Of a DNA stretch of 33,420 bases, positions 1 to 6,623 are shown in pieces. The DNA comes from Oscillospiraceae bacterium (lineage in GTDB: Bacteria > Bacillota > Clostridia > Oscillospirales > Oscillospiraceae): NCBI GenBank assembly GCA_022792945.1, contig JAAWBZ010000076.1:1-33420 (forward strand), in the 5' to 3' direction. The position numbers were made by a program, and so were the translations under genes. Numbering within the stretch: the stretch's first letter is position 1; each line of letters starts with the position of its first letter. Below the pieces are notes generated by a model that had not been told where the DNA came from, made no database searches, and worked only from the letters and a program-made list of their open reading frames with translations.

Positions 1-2
1 AG

Positions 3-218
3 GTCGTGCGGTTTAACGAAATGAAAAAATATATTGGGGAAATTTCCTATAAGACGCTGAGTTCCACACTTAAAGAGTTAGAAGCTGATAAACTGGTACA
101 CAGTGAGGAATATCCTCAAATTCCGCCTAAAGTCGAGTACAGCTTAACGGAGCGGGGAAAATCCTTGATGCCTATTTTAGATGGAATGTGCGAATGGGGA
201 GAGCATAATCGAATTTGA
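3..218 (+). CDS. HxlR-family transcriptional regulator, 3' part only
   Basis: The reading frame is open from the window edge and encodes about 72 residues of an HxlR-type winged-helix regulator. The visible part has the recognition-helix pattern [30 protein letters not shown], followed by the wing ([15 protein letters not shown]). Both are typical of HxlR proteins, which usually are 100-120 residues long, so the first 35-45 residues lie outside the window. An internal GTG or ATG could be read as a start, but the motif is already under way there, so these are not true starts. A terminator hairpin follows the stop at once. HxlR proteins sense redox or electrophile stress and usually act on a neighbouring gene, which is not visible here. 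Its codons are more AT-rich than those of the genes after 2754. Confidence 0.85.
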   Translation, partial: VVRFNEMKKYIGEISYKTLSSTLKELEADKLVHSEEYPQIPPKVEYSLTERGKSLMPILDGMCEWGEHNRI

Positions 219-238
219 CTGACAGGATATAATTCAAA

Positions 239-275
239 AAATGCAGCGGAGATTGTCATAGTCTCCGCTGCATTT
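239..275 (+). terminator. Hairpin terminator after HxlR gene
   Basis: A perfect 14-base-pair stem (AAATGCAGCGGAGA with its complement) encloses a 9-base loop about 20 bases after the HxlR stop. It is preceded by an A-run and followed by TTTCC, so it can end transcription of the regulator and may also work from the opposite strand. Confidence 0.7.
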
Positions 276-364
276 CCGATTTCAAAATCTATGTGTCGTT
301 ATAGATAAAGCGTGGTATTGTCAGTAGTTCCGCATAGATTTTTTGTGGTCTTGTCCATATCAGT

Positions 365-1080
365 GAACACATTTTCCCGTTTTTCCTGGGGATATAGTGC
401 CGTCTGAGCGGCTGCGGGGTGTAGCCCCTGCTGTCCTTTTCCCTTGGTTGCTTGTCACCCGCTTTACCGCCAAGGCTTCGGCGTAAAACGAGTGGGTCAA
501 CAGCCACTGCAAGGACTTCACCTTGCGGATGTGACCTTTTTTCTGGGCCTTTACAATACGCATCTGCAGCTTTTTGATGCAGGCGTTTGCACGGCTCCAG
601 TCGATGGATTCCCAGCCAAACGCCTGGTCGGATGATGCACACGGTTTCCCGTTTATTTGCGATTTCCTCCTTCAAAAGTTTTGTAAGCTTTCTCGTAAAG
701 AAACACCTGATGGAAGTCTGCACGCTTTCACGTAGGGTGATGTCATAGCGGATTCAATCAGCTATTCAACCCTTATCCGCCCCCATTACAGGGTCGGCGT
801 TCGCTTTTTCCATCGTTCCTTACCCGCATTTTCCATAGGCTCTCCTTGCAGTCGGCTTTCCGGCGTAAGCCGGAGAAAATACGGGCTTACCACGTTCCGC
901 GTAAACAACGGCATGGGTTAGGTTCCGCCTCTCCGCCGGCAGTCCTGTGTCCATGTACTCACACTCTACAAAGGAGTATCCGGCTGCTTTCCCATTTTGG
1001 GTCAGGCTTTTCAGCAGCTTTAGCCTGTTCAGCTTGAACGACGTTTATCAGCGGTTCACATTACATTAACCATACCACAC
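365..1080 (-). mobile_element. Truncated group II intron (5' RNA part plus broken intron-encoded protein)
   Basis: Read on the minus strand, the element begins near 1080 with GTGTGGTATGG, an acceptable 5' end for a group II intron (GUGYG). About 400 bases of ribozyme-like sequence follow. This stretch has no convincing gene and resembles, from memory, the 5' domains of introns in gut Clostridia, including the elements GGTAAGGAACGATGG and AAGCGTGCAGACTT. Next come an AGGAGG ribosome site and the N-terminal part of a reverse transcriptase. The homology stops near 371; no domain V or 3' splice site can be seen, so the intron is 3'-truncated and cannot splice or move. The 5' boundary is inferred from motif only. 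Confidence 0.65.
371..656 (-). pseudogene. Group II intron reverse transcriptase/maturase, N-terminal fragment
   Basis: The frame reads FGWESIDWSRANACIKKLQ, then IRKVKSLQWLLTHSFYAEAL and AVKRVTSNQGKRTAG. This is the RVT_N (RT-0) region of group II intron maturases. It then jumps, with a change of frame near 430, to RGYTPQPLRRHYIPRKNGK, which in intact proteins lies some 20-25 residues further on, and the homology ends there. The gene has therefore lost an internal piece, shifted frame, and lost the catalytic YADD, maturase X and endonuclease domains. An AGGAGG site sits 9 bases before an ATA codon at 656-654, where an ATG would be expected, so the start may also have been lost by mutation. 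No functional product is expected. Confidence 0.8.
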
Positions 1081-1180
1081 AAGCCAAGCCCCCCAGCCGC
1101 ATTGTGCCAGCAGCTTATCGCGTCCACCTCGCGGTTTCCGCTTGTCCCCGTCTGGGGAGGGGCTGCTCTTTTCCCATTTC

Positions 1181-1214
1181 AGGACCCGGCTACTCAAAGG
1201 AGTAGCCGGGTCCT
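1181..1214. repeat. Perfect 15-bp inverted repeat (hairpin)
   Basis: AGGACCCGGCTACTC and its exact complement flank a 4-base loop. It lies between the intron 5' end and the 3' end of the small minus-strand gene at 1265. Neither side has a good T-run, so it may be a weak terminator for that gene or an element end; the sequence does not decide. Confidence 0.55.
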
Positions 1215-1264
1215 TCGCCAGACTGAGGCAGCGCAATGACTTGCGCTGCGAAAATACAATTTGT

Positions 1265-1570
1265 TCAGATGGCATCACGGACCTCGCCTTCCAAAATGTG
1301 AAACCGGATGAATGCCGGGATCGAATTCCGTACAGCGTCCGCCCTTGCCGCATCGCTGTTGGCTGCGGCGCAGACCGCCAGGATGCCGGACGGATAGAGG
1401 GTGGTTTTCGGCCTGCACTGGCGCAGGTCCTCGTACTCTCCGGCGAGGGGAACACCGTTGATCCGGCTGATATAGTCCAGCGTATCCAGGATAAACCCGA
1501 TATCCCTCAGACGCCGCAGCTGGTGACAGATGTGGCGTTTGAGCGGCTCAAAGCTGGAACGCTCCGCCAT
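1265..1570 (-). CDS. Small hypothetical protein (101 aa)
   Basis: I do not recognise this family. The frame encodes a soluble protein starting MAERSSFEPLKRHICHQLRR and ending HILEGEVRDAI. It has a basic helical N-terminus and the segment DIGFILDTLDYISRINGVPL, which looks like real protein rather than a shadow. The ATG at 1570 overlaps the stop of the upstream small gene in a TGATG arrangement, the mark of translational coupling, so the two genes form one unit. A GTG one codon earlier is an alternative start. It sits between an intron remnant and a transposase remnant, so it may belong to a decayed mobile or phage segment. Confidence 0.5.
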   Translation of the reverse strand: MAERSSFEPLKRHICHQLRRLRDIGFILDTLDYISRINGVPLAGEYEDLRQCRPKTTLYPSGILAVCAAANSDAARADAVRNSIPAFIRFHILEGEVRDAI

Positions 1571-1571
1571 C

Positions 1572-1835
1572 ACGGCACCCCCGCCCGCCGGAGGAAGCCA
1601 ATGGCGGCGTCGGTCTGGTGCCGGAGATACGTCTGGAGTACCGCGTATTCTTCCTCAGTCACCGCGCGGACCAGGGCCGGGGCGCAGAGTTCCTCCAGCC
1701 GCGGGTGCGCGCGGCGCAGAGTCTCCATGGCCTCCCGGGTACTCCGGTGGATGCCGTCCTTCGGCACAGTGTGGCCGTGAGGGACACCAGGTATGCATCC
1801 AGCGCACTGTGGAGAATTTCAAAGTATTCTTCCAT
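1572..1835 (-). pseudogene. Small hypothetical gene, apparently frameshifted
   Basis: An AGGAGG site precedes ATG at 1835, which opens the frame MEEYFEILHSALDAYLVSL. The more protein-like continuation, VPKDGIHRSTREAMETLRRA to the end HQTDAAIGFLRRAGVP, is in another frame starting near 1767. Joining the two parts by one shift between about 1765 and 1800 gives a protein of roughly 88 residues whose stop overlaps the start of the next gene. No family is recognised. A sequencing error could produce the same picture; programmed frameshifting is possible, but no slippery site is evident. Confidence 0.5.
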
Positions 1836-1914
1836 GTTTTTCGCCTCCTGTTGTCATTGTAGCGCGGGAAGGACCGCGCGGCAAATGTTCGATTCACCGC
1901 TCAATGATACGATA

Positions 1915-2450
1915 GCCGATTGAAGCACGCTGAAAGAATTGGCTGAGAGATGACCGCATTTGCAGTTCCTGTTAGATTCGGAGAGTTTGACAAAGCGGAT
2001 AGGGCACTCAACAAAGATACGTTTCTTTCAAATCTTGCGGTTGTCTTTTGGAAAATGCCGGTGCAATGATCTTTCCCGTCTGATGGCGGATAAGCAGCTG
2101 TGCTTTTAGTGTGTGCCGCTTTTGCGTTTTTAGGACGCTCGATAGGCGATTCTGTTGCGTCAACCAGAATCACCTCGTACCCGGCATCATTTTTCGGCGG
2201 CGCCTTTCGCTCTGGCAGTGAAAATGCCCTGTCCCGGATCAGCGTGTCCTCCACCCGCTTGGATCCTCGGTAGATATTGCTTTCCGCGATTCCACAACTG
2301 GCCGCTATATGCGCATGCGTCCGCTATTCCCGCAGATGTTCCAGGGTGGCCAGAAGCAGATCCTCTATGCTCAGCTTTGGCCTCCTCCTGTGACGCGGAT
2401 GCTTTTCTGCATATCCCCTCTGTAATATCTCTACCAGCTTGTATTTTCGC
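1915..2450 (-). pseudogene. IS5-like (DDE superfamily) transposase, degenerate
   Basis: On the minus strand the frame reads KLVEILQRGYAEKH and RRPKLSIEDLLLATLEHLRE, then a TAG stop at 2326-2324 where relatives have Tyr. It continues in the same frame through RTHAHIAASCGIAESNIYRG to GYEVILVDATESPIERPK. This is the helix-turn-helix plus first catalytic Asp (VDATE) of IS5-like transposases. After IERPK a small deletion shifts the frame: RHTLKAQLLIRHQTGKIIAP and RIFVECPIRFVKL are recognisable in other frames. The usual Gly/Lys-rich stretch before RHTLK is missing, and the last 30 or so residues are unrecognisable. No complete inverted repeats or target duplication were found. The gene is dead. 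Confidence 0.85.
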
Positions 2451-2462
2451 AAGAGGTTTATT

Positions 2463-2508
2463 AAAAAATGCAAGAACGGTAACAACCGCTTCCTGCATTT
2501 ATTTTTTT
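2463..2508. terminator. Imperfect hairpin with T-run beside the transposase remnant
   Basis: AAATGCAAGAACGGT faces a near-complementary ACCGCTTCCTGCATTT across a short loop. It is flanked by A6 on one side and ATTTTTTT on the other. It could be a bidirectional terminator or the remains of an IS end. Confidence 0.45.
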
Positions 2509-2620
2509 GCTGCAAAAAGGCAGGAAAATCAAGCGGGAGGGCTCGGGAATGCCAAGAGTCAGGAAACAATGGGCAATGCGCTGCCCTGCAATGTGATCGT
2601 CAAATCTCCGTGCGCAAGAC

Positions 2621-2654
2621 AGCCCGCTGCCAGGATGGCCCCTGGCAGCGGGCT
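2621..2654. terminator. Strong GC-rich hairpin downstream of the DUF4097 operon
   Basis: A perfect 14-base-pair stem (AGCCCGCTGCCAGG and its complement, loop ATGGCC) lies about 100 bases beyond the stop of the minus-strand DUF4097 gene. The minus-strand tail is TGTCTTG, a weak U-tract, while AAAAAC stands on the other flank. It probably ends the PadR-HAAS-DUF4097 transcript. The rest of 2509-2753 shows nothing recognisable. Confidence 0.5.
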
Positions 2655-2753
2655 AAAAACAATGATACATTGCAGGGAGCCGGAGTTTTCCCGGGCAGCA
2701 GGGGCTGCACAACATCCGGCTGAGCCAGCTCCATGGGCGGCTGTACCTTTTGC

Positions 2754-3758
2754 TTATTCGCGGGTGAAGCGCAGAGAGATGTCGCCGGTGTCTGTCTCCA
2801 CCCGGAGGGTGCGGTCGGTCAGGCCCGCGCGGGTGCGGAGGTTGCAGTCGCCGATGTCCGTCTCTGTGTCGATGGTGTAGTCCTGCTCCGAGCCGTCGAT
2901 GGTGCCGCGCACCGCGCCGGTGTCACTGGTGATGACGATCTGGGGGGCGGACAGCGCCTCCAGGATCACGTCGCCGATGCTGCTCTCCAGCGTCACCGAT
3001 CCAGCGGTCACGCGGGTCAGGCGCAGGAGGCCCGTGTCGCCGCTGCACTGGACCGCGCCCTCCGCCGCGCAGTCCTCCAGGTGCACCGCGCCGGTATTGC
3101 TTTCCACTGTCAGGCTGCCCTGGACCTGCCAGCCGGTGCCGTGGAGGTCGCCGATGCTGCTCTCCACCAGGAGGTCTCCGCCGATGCGCCAGCCGTCGCC
3201 GCGGAGGCTGCCGGTCCCCACCGAGACGCTGGCCGACGCCGACTCCACGTCCCGCAGGTCCACGCTGCCGGTGTCCACGTCGCAGTCCAGCCGGCCTGTG
3301 AGGCGCAGACCCTCGGCGCGGATAACGCCGATGTTGCTGTTCAGGCGCAGATCGCCCCGGAATGTCTCCGGCAGGGAGAGAACGGCGGTGGTCTCCCGGT
3401 GGTTCCAGCCGAGGTCGAAGGTGAACCACGGCCACCCCTTCTGTCTCTGGGTGACGTACAGCGTGCCGCCGCGCTGCTCCAGGGTGTAGGGCCGCCGCTC
3501 CCGCTGGGCGTAGCGGATGTGGACCAGGCCGTCCTCCGACGGCTCCACCCGCAGGTCGTCCACCGAGAGGTCCACCACGATCTCCGTAAGCTCCGCCGGG
3601 TCATACTGCGCCGTCTCCATGGCCACGCTCTCGTCGTAGTCCGTGGACAGCCGCCAGAAGTCAAAATCCACCCGGGCCAGGGCTGTCACGCACAGCGCCG
3701 CCCCCAGTGCAAACATCGCGCCCGCCGCGATCAGCGCCTTTTTCCAATCCAGCTTCAT
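2754..3758 (-). CDS. DUF4097-family putative adhesin-like envelope protein
   Basis: The 334-residue protein has a short cytoplasmic start (MKLDWKKAL), one membrane segment at about residues 8-28, and an extracytoplasmic beta-rich region. That region is built of repeated units such as LTVESNTGAVHLED, VTLESSIGDVILE, IVITSDTGAVRG and LRVETDTGDISLRF. This repeated S/T-x-T/I-G-x-V pattern is the signature of DUF4097, a predicted beta-helix. The ATG at 3758 overlaps the stop of the HAAS gene (ATGA), which fixes the start; longer frames reaching 4076 are read-through of the neighbour in another frame. DUF4097 proteins are typically the last gene of PadR-HAAS cassettes. Their function is not established; a role in sensing or modulating envelope stress is inferred from context. 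Confidence 0.9.
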   Translation of the reverse strand: MKLDWKKALIAAGAMFALGAALCVTALARVDFDFWRLSTDYDESVAMETAQYDPAELTEIVVDLSVDDLRVEPSEDGLVHIRYAQRERRPYTLEQRGGTLYVTQRQKGWPWFTFDLGWNHRETTAVLSLPETFRGDLRLNSNIGVIRAEGLRLTGRLDCDVDTGSVDLRDVESASASVSVGTGSLRGDGWRIGGDLLVESSIGDLHGTGWQVQGSLTVESNTGAVHLEDCAAEGAVQCSGDTGLLRLTRVTAGSVTLESSIGDVILEALSAPQIVITSDTGAVRGTIDGSEQDYTIDTETDIGDCNLRTRAGLTDRTLRVETDTGDISLRFTRE

Positions 3759-4330
3759 TCCGCCAGCTCCTTTCCATGAAAAACACGGTCCCAGAAACGC
3801 CGCAGCAGCTGCCCGCTGGCGCGGACCAGCAGCCGCGCCGCGGCCAGGCACGGCAGAAACAGCGCAACGGCCAGCGCGCCGCACACCAGCCCCGCCCCCA
3901 GCAGGAACAGGCCGGTCCAAAAGTGGCTGCCCAGATAGATCACCAGGGCCAGAATTCCCGCCGGCAGGCACACCGCCAGCGCCAGCACCACCGCAAACAT
4001 GGACACCACCAGCGCCCATACCACGATGTACAGCGCCAGCGCCACAATACCCGCCGCCAGCAGCAGCGGCAGCCACACCGGCGAGCCTAAAACCAGCATC
4101 GCTGTGCCGAACCGGGAGCGCCGGGGCCGTATCGGGGCCGCGCCGCTGGCCAGCAGGTCCGCGGCGATGGCCTCCGGGTCCAGGTCCGCCACGGCCTCGG
4201 CCTCCGACGCACCCTCCTCCATGCGGTCCTCGAGGATCTCACGGTAATACTGCACCGTCCTGGCCCGCTCCACGGGCTTCATGGACGAGAGGGCCTGGTT
4301 CAGGCGGTGCAGGAACTCATCCTTCGTCAT
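3755..4330 (-). CDS. HAAS/DUF1700-domain integral membrane protein
   Basis: The 191-residue protein starts with a HAAS domain at residues 1-70 (MTKDEFLHRLNQALSSMKPV, ERARTVQYYREILEDRMEEG), named for its helical bundle in alpha-amylase-associated signalling proteins. It is followed by a linker and about four membrane segments (residues 85-165). The start ATG at 4330 has GGAGGA 6-8 bases upstream; a TTG 18 bases earlier is less likely. The start lies inside the end of padR (14-base overlap) and the stop overlaps the DUF4097 start, so the three proteins are translationally coupled. HAAS proteins are thought to link PadR regulators to membrane or envelope signals; the mechanism is not known. Confidence 0.88.
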   Translation of the reverse strand: MTKDEFLHRLNQALSSMKPVERARTVQYYREILEDRMEEGASEAEAVADLDPEAIAADLLASGAAPIRPRRSRFGTAMLVLGSPVWLPLLLAAGIVALALYIVVWALVVSMFAVVLALAVCLPAGILALVIYLGSHFWTGLFLLGAGLVCGALAVALFLPCLAAARLLVRASGQLLRRFWDRVFHGKELAE

Positions 4331-4640
4331 CTGTGTTTCCTCCTTCAATGAATCGGTAAATTCGCATCACGTCCTGCCACTCCGCCAGGAAGTCCCGGAT
4401 ACGCCCGCGGCCGGCCTCGGTGATGCGGTAGTATTTCCGCAGCCGGCCGTTGTGCTCCACGGCGTAGACTGTGACGCACTTGGCGCTCTCCAGCCGCTTG
4501 AGGATCGGGTAGAGCGTGGACTCTGAGATGGTCACGCAGGAGGAGATGTCCTTAACCAGCTTGTAGCCGTAGGCGTCCTCGTGCTGCATGGCTGCCAGTA
4601 CGCAGATCTCCAAAAGGCCGCGTTTGAGCTGCACGTCCAA
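4317..4640 (-). CDS. PadR-family transcriptional regulator
   Basis: The 107-residue protein is a typical short (subfamily 2) PadR: LKRGLLEICVLAAMQHEDAYGYKLV, the winged-helix SESTLYPILKRLES, the wing HNGRLRKYYRITEAG, and a C-terminal dimerisation helix (DFLAEWQDVMRIYRFIEGG). It is the first gene of the padR-HAAS-DUF4097 operon. The promoter in front of it contains an ATAC-N8-GTAT inverted repeat, the same geometry as known PadR operators, so autorepression is likely. The signal it senses cannot be read from sequence. Confidence 0.92.
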   Translation of the reverse strand: MDVQLKRGLLEICVLAAMQHEDAYGYKLVKDISSCVTISESTLYPILKRLESAKCVTVYAVEHNGRLRKYYRITEAGRGRIRDFLAEWQDVMRIYRFIEGGNTDDEG

Positions 4641-4663
4641 TGCGATACCCCCTTTCGCGCTAT

Positions 4664-4692
4664 ATTATACGACGCATAGTATTGCGTGTCAA
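4664..4692 (-). promoter_or_regulatory. Consensus sigma-A promoter of the PadR operon
   Basis: On the minus strand TTGACA (4692-4687) and TATAAT (4669-4664) are separated by exactly 17 bases, a perfect consensus promoter just upstream of padR. Such an unrestrained promoter normally requires a repressor. Confidence 0.9.
4667..4682. promoter_or_regulatory. Candidate PadR operator inside the promoter
   Basis: ATAC, eight bases, then GTAT forms a dyad that overlaps the -10 box and the spacer. Known PadR-family sites use two 4-base half-sites eight bases apart (for example ATGT-N8-ACAT). Binding here would block RNA polymerase. The assignment is by pattern and position only. Confidence 0.55.
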
Positions 4693-4728
4693 GGGGTATG
4701 GACTTTTTTATTTTTCCGCCGCGGTGCA

Positions 4729-4757
4729 TTGACAACGGCTGTTCAAAATGCCATAAT
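4729..4757 (+). promoter_or_regulatory. Sigma-A promoter for nagB
   Basis: TTGACA (4729-4734) and CATAAT (4752-4757) are 17 bases apart, followed by a leader of about 60 bases to the nagB start. It is divergent from the PadR promoter and only about 40 bases from it. Confidence 0.8.
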
Positions 4758-4822
4758 AGAAACAGGATATGTCGGGTCCCGTCCGGCAAAATCACGAACA
4801 TGAAGAACAGGATGTGACGATC

Positions 4823-5548
4823 ATGAATCTGATTCGCGCGAAGGACTATGCGCAGCTCAGCCGCATCGCCGCGGGCCTCATCGCCGCGCAGGTCAACCGC
4901 AAGCCCAATTCCCTGCTGGGCTTCGCCACCGGCAGCAGCCCTGTGGGGACCTATCAGCAGCTCATCGCCATGTGCAGCGCGGGGGACGTGGATTTTTCCC
5001 GGGTGAGCACAGTCAACCTCGACGAGTACGTCGGCCTGCCGGCGGACCATCCGCAGAGCTATGCGCGCTTCATGCGGGAGAACCTGTTTGACCATATCAA
5101 CATCGTGCTGGCCAACACCAATATCCCCAACGGCATGAACCTGAACCCCGAGAGCGAGTGCCGCCGGTATGACGACGTGATCCGGGGCTTCGGCGGGGTG
5201 GATCTGCAGCTGCTGGGCATCGGGCACGACGGACATATCGGCTTCAACGAGCCTTCGGACCACTTCTCGTCGGGGACCAACTGCGTGACGCTGACGGAGA
5301 TGACCATCGAGGCCAACAAGCGCTTCTTTGACAGCGCCGACGACGTGCCGCGCCAGGCGCTGACCATGGGCATCTATGACATCATGATGGCCAAGAGCAT
5401 CGTCATGGTGGTCAACGGCGAGGACAAGGCGGAGATTCTGAAAGCGGCTCTGCAGGGTCCGGTCACGCCGCAGAACCCGGCGTCGATTTTGCAGTACCAC
5501 CCGAATTGCACCGTAGTGGCGGATGCGGCGGCGTTATCCAAGCTCTGA
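4823..5548 (+). CDS. nagB: Glucosamine-6-phosphate deaminase
   Basis: The 241-residue enzyme converts glucosamine 6-phosphate to fructose 6-phosphate and ammonia in the cytoplasm, the last step of amino sugar catabolism. All landmarks are present: the phosphate-binding FATGSSPVGTY (34-44), the proton-shuttling Asp67 in NLDEY, and GIGHDGHIGFNEP (132-144), where Asp136, His138 and Glu143 match E. coli Asp141, His143 and Glu148. A conserved NPASILQ follows near residue 219. The ATG at 4823 is chosen because the protein then begins MNLIRAKDY like other NagB proteins and AGGA stands 10 bases upstream; in-frame GTG codons upstream are less likely. It stands alone between its promoter and a terminator, 12.6 kb from the NagA-like pair. 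Confidence 0.95.
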   Translation: MNLIRAKDYAQLSRIAAGLIAAQVNRKPNSLLGFATGSSPVGTYQQLIAMCSAGDVDFSRVSTVNLDEYVGLPADHPQSYARFMRENLFDHINIVLANTNIPNGMNLNPESECRRYDDVIRGFGGVDLQLLGIGHDGHIGFNEPSDHFSSGTNCVTLTEMTIEANKRFFDSADDVPRQALTMGIYDIMMAKSIVMVVNGEDKAEILKAALQGPVTPQNPASILQYHPNCTVVADAAALSKL

Positions 5549-5571
5549 GCGCCGCAAAAGAGCGGAAAAAG

Positions 5572-5612
5572 AGGCCCGAAGGATCCGAATGCTCGGATCT
5601 TCCGGGCCTTTT
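5572..5612. terminator. Bidirectional terminator between nagB and araC
   Basis: A 17-base-pair, nearly perfect stem (AGGCCCGAAGGATCCGA facing TCGGATCTTCCGGGCCT) has a 4-base loop. It is followed by TTTT on the plus strand and CTTTTT on the minus strand, so it serves both converging genes. Confidence 0.85.
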
Positions 5613-5638
5613 CCCGCGGCCTTCGCAAGAGCCGGCGT

Positions 5639-6454
5639 TTACCCGCGCCTGGCGCGCAGCTCGCTGGGGGTCATGCCGGTACGCTTTTTTATGAACGCCG
5701 TGAAATTAGAGGCGCTCTCGTATCCCAGGAATGCCGCGATCTCCTCCACGCGCTCCTCCGTGGTCTCCAGGAGGTCACGGGCGATCTCCAGGCGGATCTC
5801 GTTCCGCTTCTCCCGGTAACTCATGCCGCAGCTCTTCCGCAAGATCCGGTCCAGCTGCCGCACGCTCACCGCCAGACGGCCCGCCAGCGCCTCCTTGCCC
5901 CGCTTCATGGCGTAATTCCGGTTGAAAAACTCCTCAATGGCCTGGGCGTCCCGGCCCTCACGCCCGGCGTCCGGCGCCCGCGGCGGGGAGGGCGGCGCGC
6001 TCTGGGCCAGGCGCAGCAGATACAGTGCCAGCCGCGCCTTGCAGCCCTCCCGGAAAAACGCCTCGTCGAACGCCGCCGTCCGCAGCATGGAAAACAGCCG
6101 CGCGTCCTCTCCGGCCTCCAGCCGCGTCCAGCGGAGCTGCCGCAGCCGTTCCAGCGGCGCTTCCCTCCCGCCGCCGTCCAGGGCCAGGCCGAAGGAGAGC
6201 ATTTGCAGGTCCGGTGTTGCCGCCTTGATCGAGTGGTACAGCTCCGGCGCGATGGCCAGGAACTCCCCCGGCCCCACGCTGACGCTCTCGTGCCCCGCCA
6301 GGAAGCCGCACCGCCCCGCTGTCACCCAGTGGGTCTCCAGATACGCGTGCCGGTGGCGGTTATAGGTGCCCGGCGCGCGGTAATCCGTCTCCAGCGCGGC
6401 CAGGCGGCAGGCCGTCGGCCCCACCAGAAAGCACAGCGGCGTTGTCAGCTCCAT
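5639..6454 (-). CDS. AraC-family transcriptional regulator
   Basis: The 271-residue protein has an N-terminal cupin-like effector domain (NRHRHAYLETHWVTAG, PGEFLAIAPELYHSI) and a C-terminal double helix-turn-helix of AraC/XylS type (LAVSVRQLDRILRKSCGMSY, FLGYESASNFTAFIKKRTGM). The start at 6454 (MELTTPL) has GAGAGGTGA at good spacing; a longer start ten codons upstream lacks such a site. The gene is divergent from the UroD-family gene, which it probably controls. Its DNA-binding domain closely resembles that of the second AraC protein at 10805-11668. The ligand is unknown; a sugar is the usual guess for this domain layout. Confidence 0.9.
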   Translation of the reverse strand: MELTTPLCFLVGPTACRLAALETDYRAPGTYNRHRHAYLETHWVTAGRCGFLAGHESVSVGPGEFLAIAPELYHSIKAATPDLQMLSFGLALDGGGREAPLERLRQLRWTRLEAGEDARLFSMLRTAAFDEAFFREGCKARLALYLLRLAQSAPPSPPRAPDAGREGRDAQAIEEFFNRNYAMKRGKEALAGRLAVSVRQLDRILRKSCGMSYREKRNEIRLEIARDLLETTEERVEEIAAFLGYESASNFTAFIKKRTGMTPSELRARRG

Positions 6455-6623
6455 GGCGCTCACCTCTCCCACAGCATACCGCATTTCACGCCGGAATGCA
6501 AGCCTCGCCCCAGGGGGATTTTATGGTTTTCGGTCATACGCCGGCCCGATCCGTCCCGCGGCGCGGTGGCGCGGCGCGGCGGGATCTGCTATCATGCAGG
6601 CAAGGAAAGGAACGGTGATTTTC

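Noticed and set aside
289-723. A complete 144-residue minus-strand protein
   Set aside because: It mixes two frames of a group II intron RT fragment with intron RNA sequence; treated as part of the pseudogene.
4532-5500. Minus-strand open frame opposite nagB
   Set aside because: Antisense to a well supported nagB, and it would run through the divergent promoters and padR.
6590-6595. TATCAT as -10 box of the UroD-family gene
   Set aside because: The position is plausible, but no -35 box could be seen in the GC-rich DNA upstream, so it was not listed.
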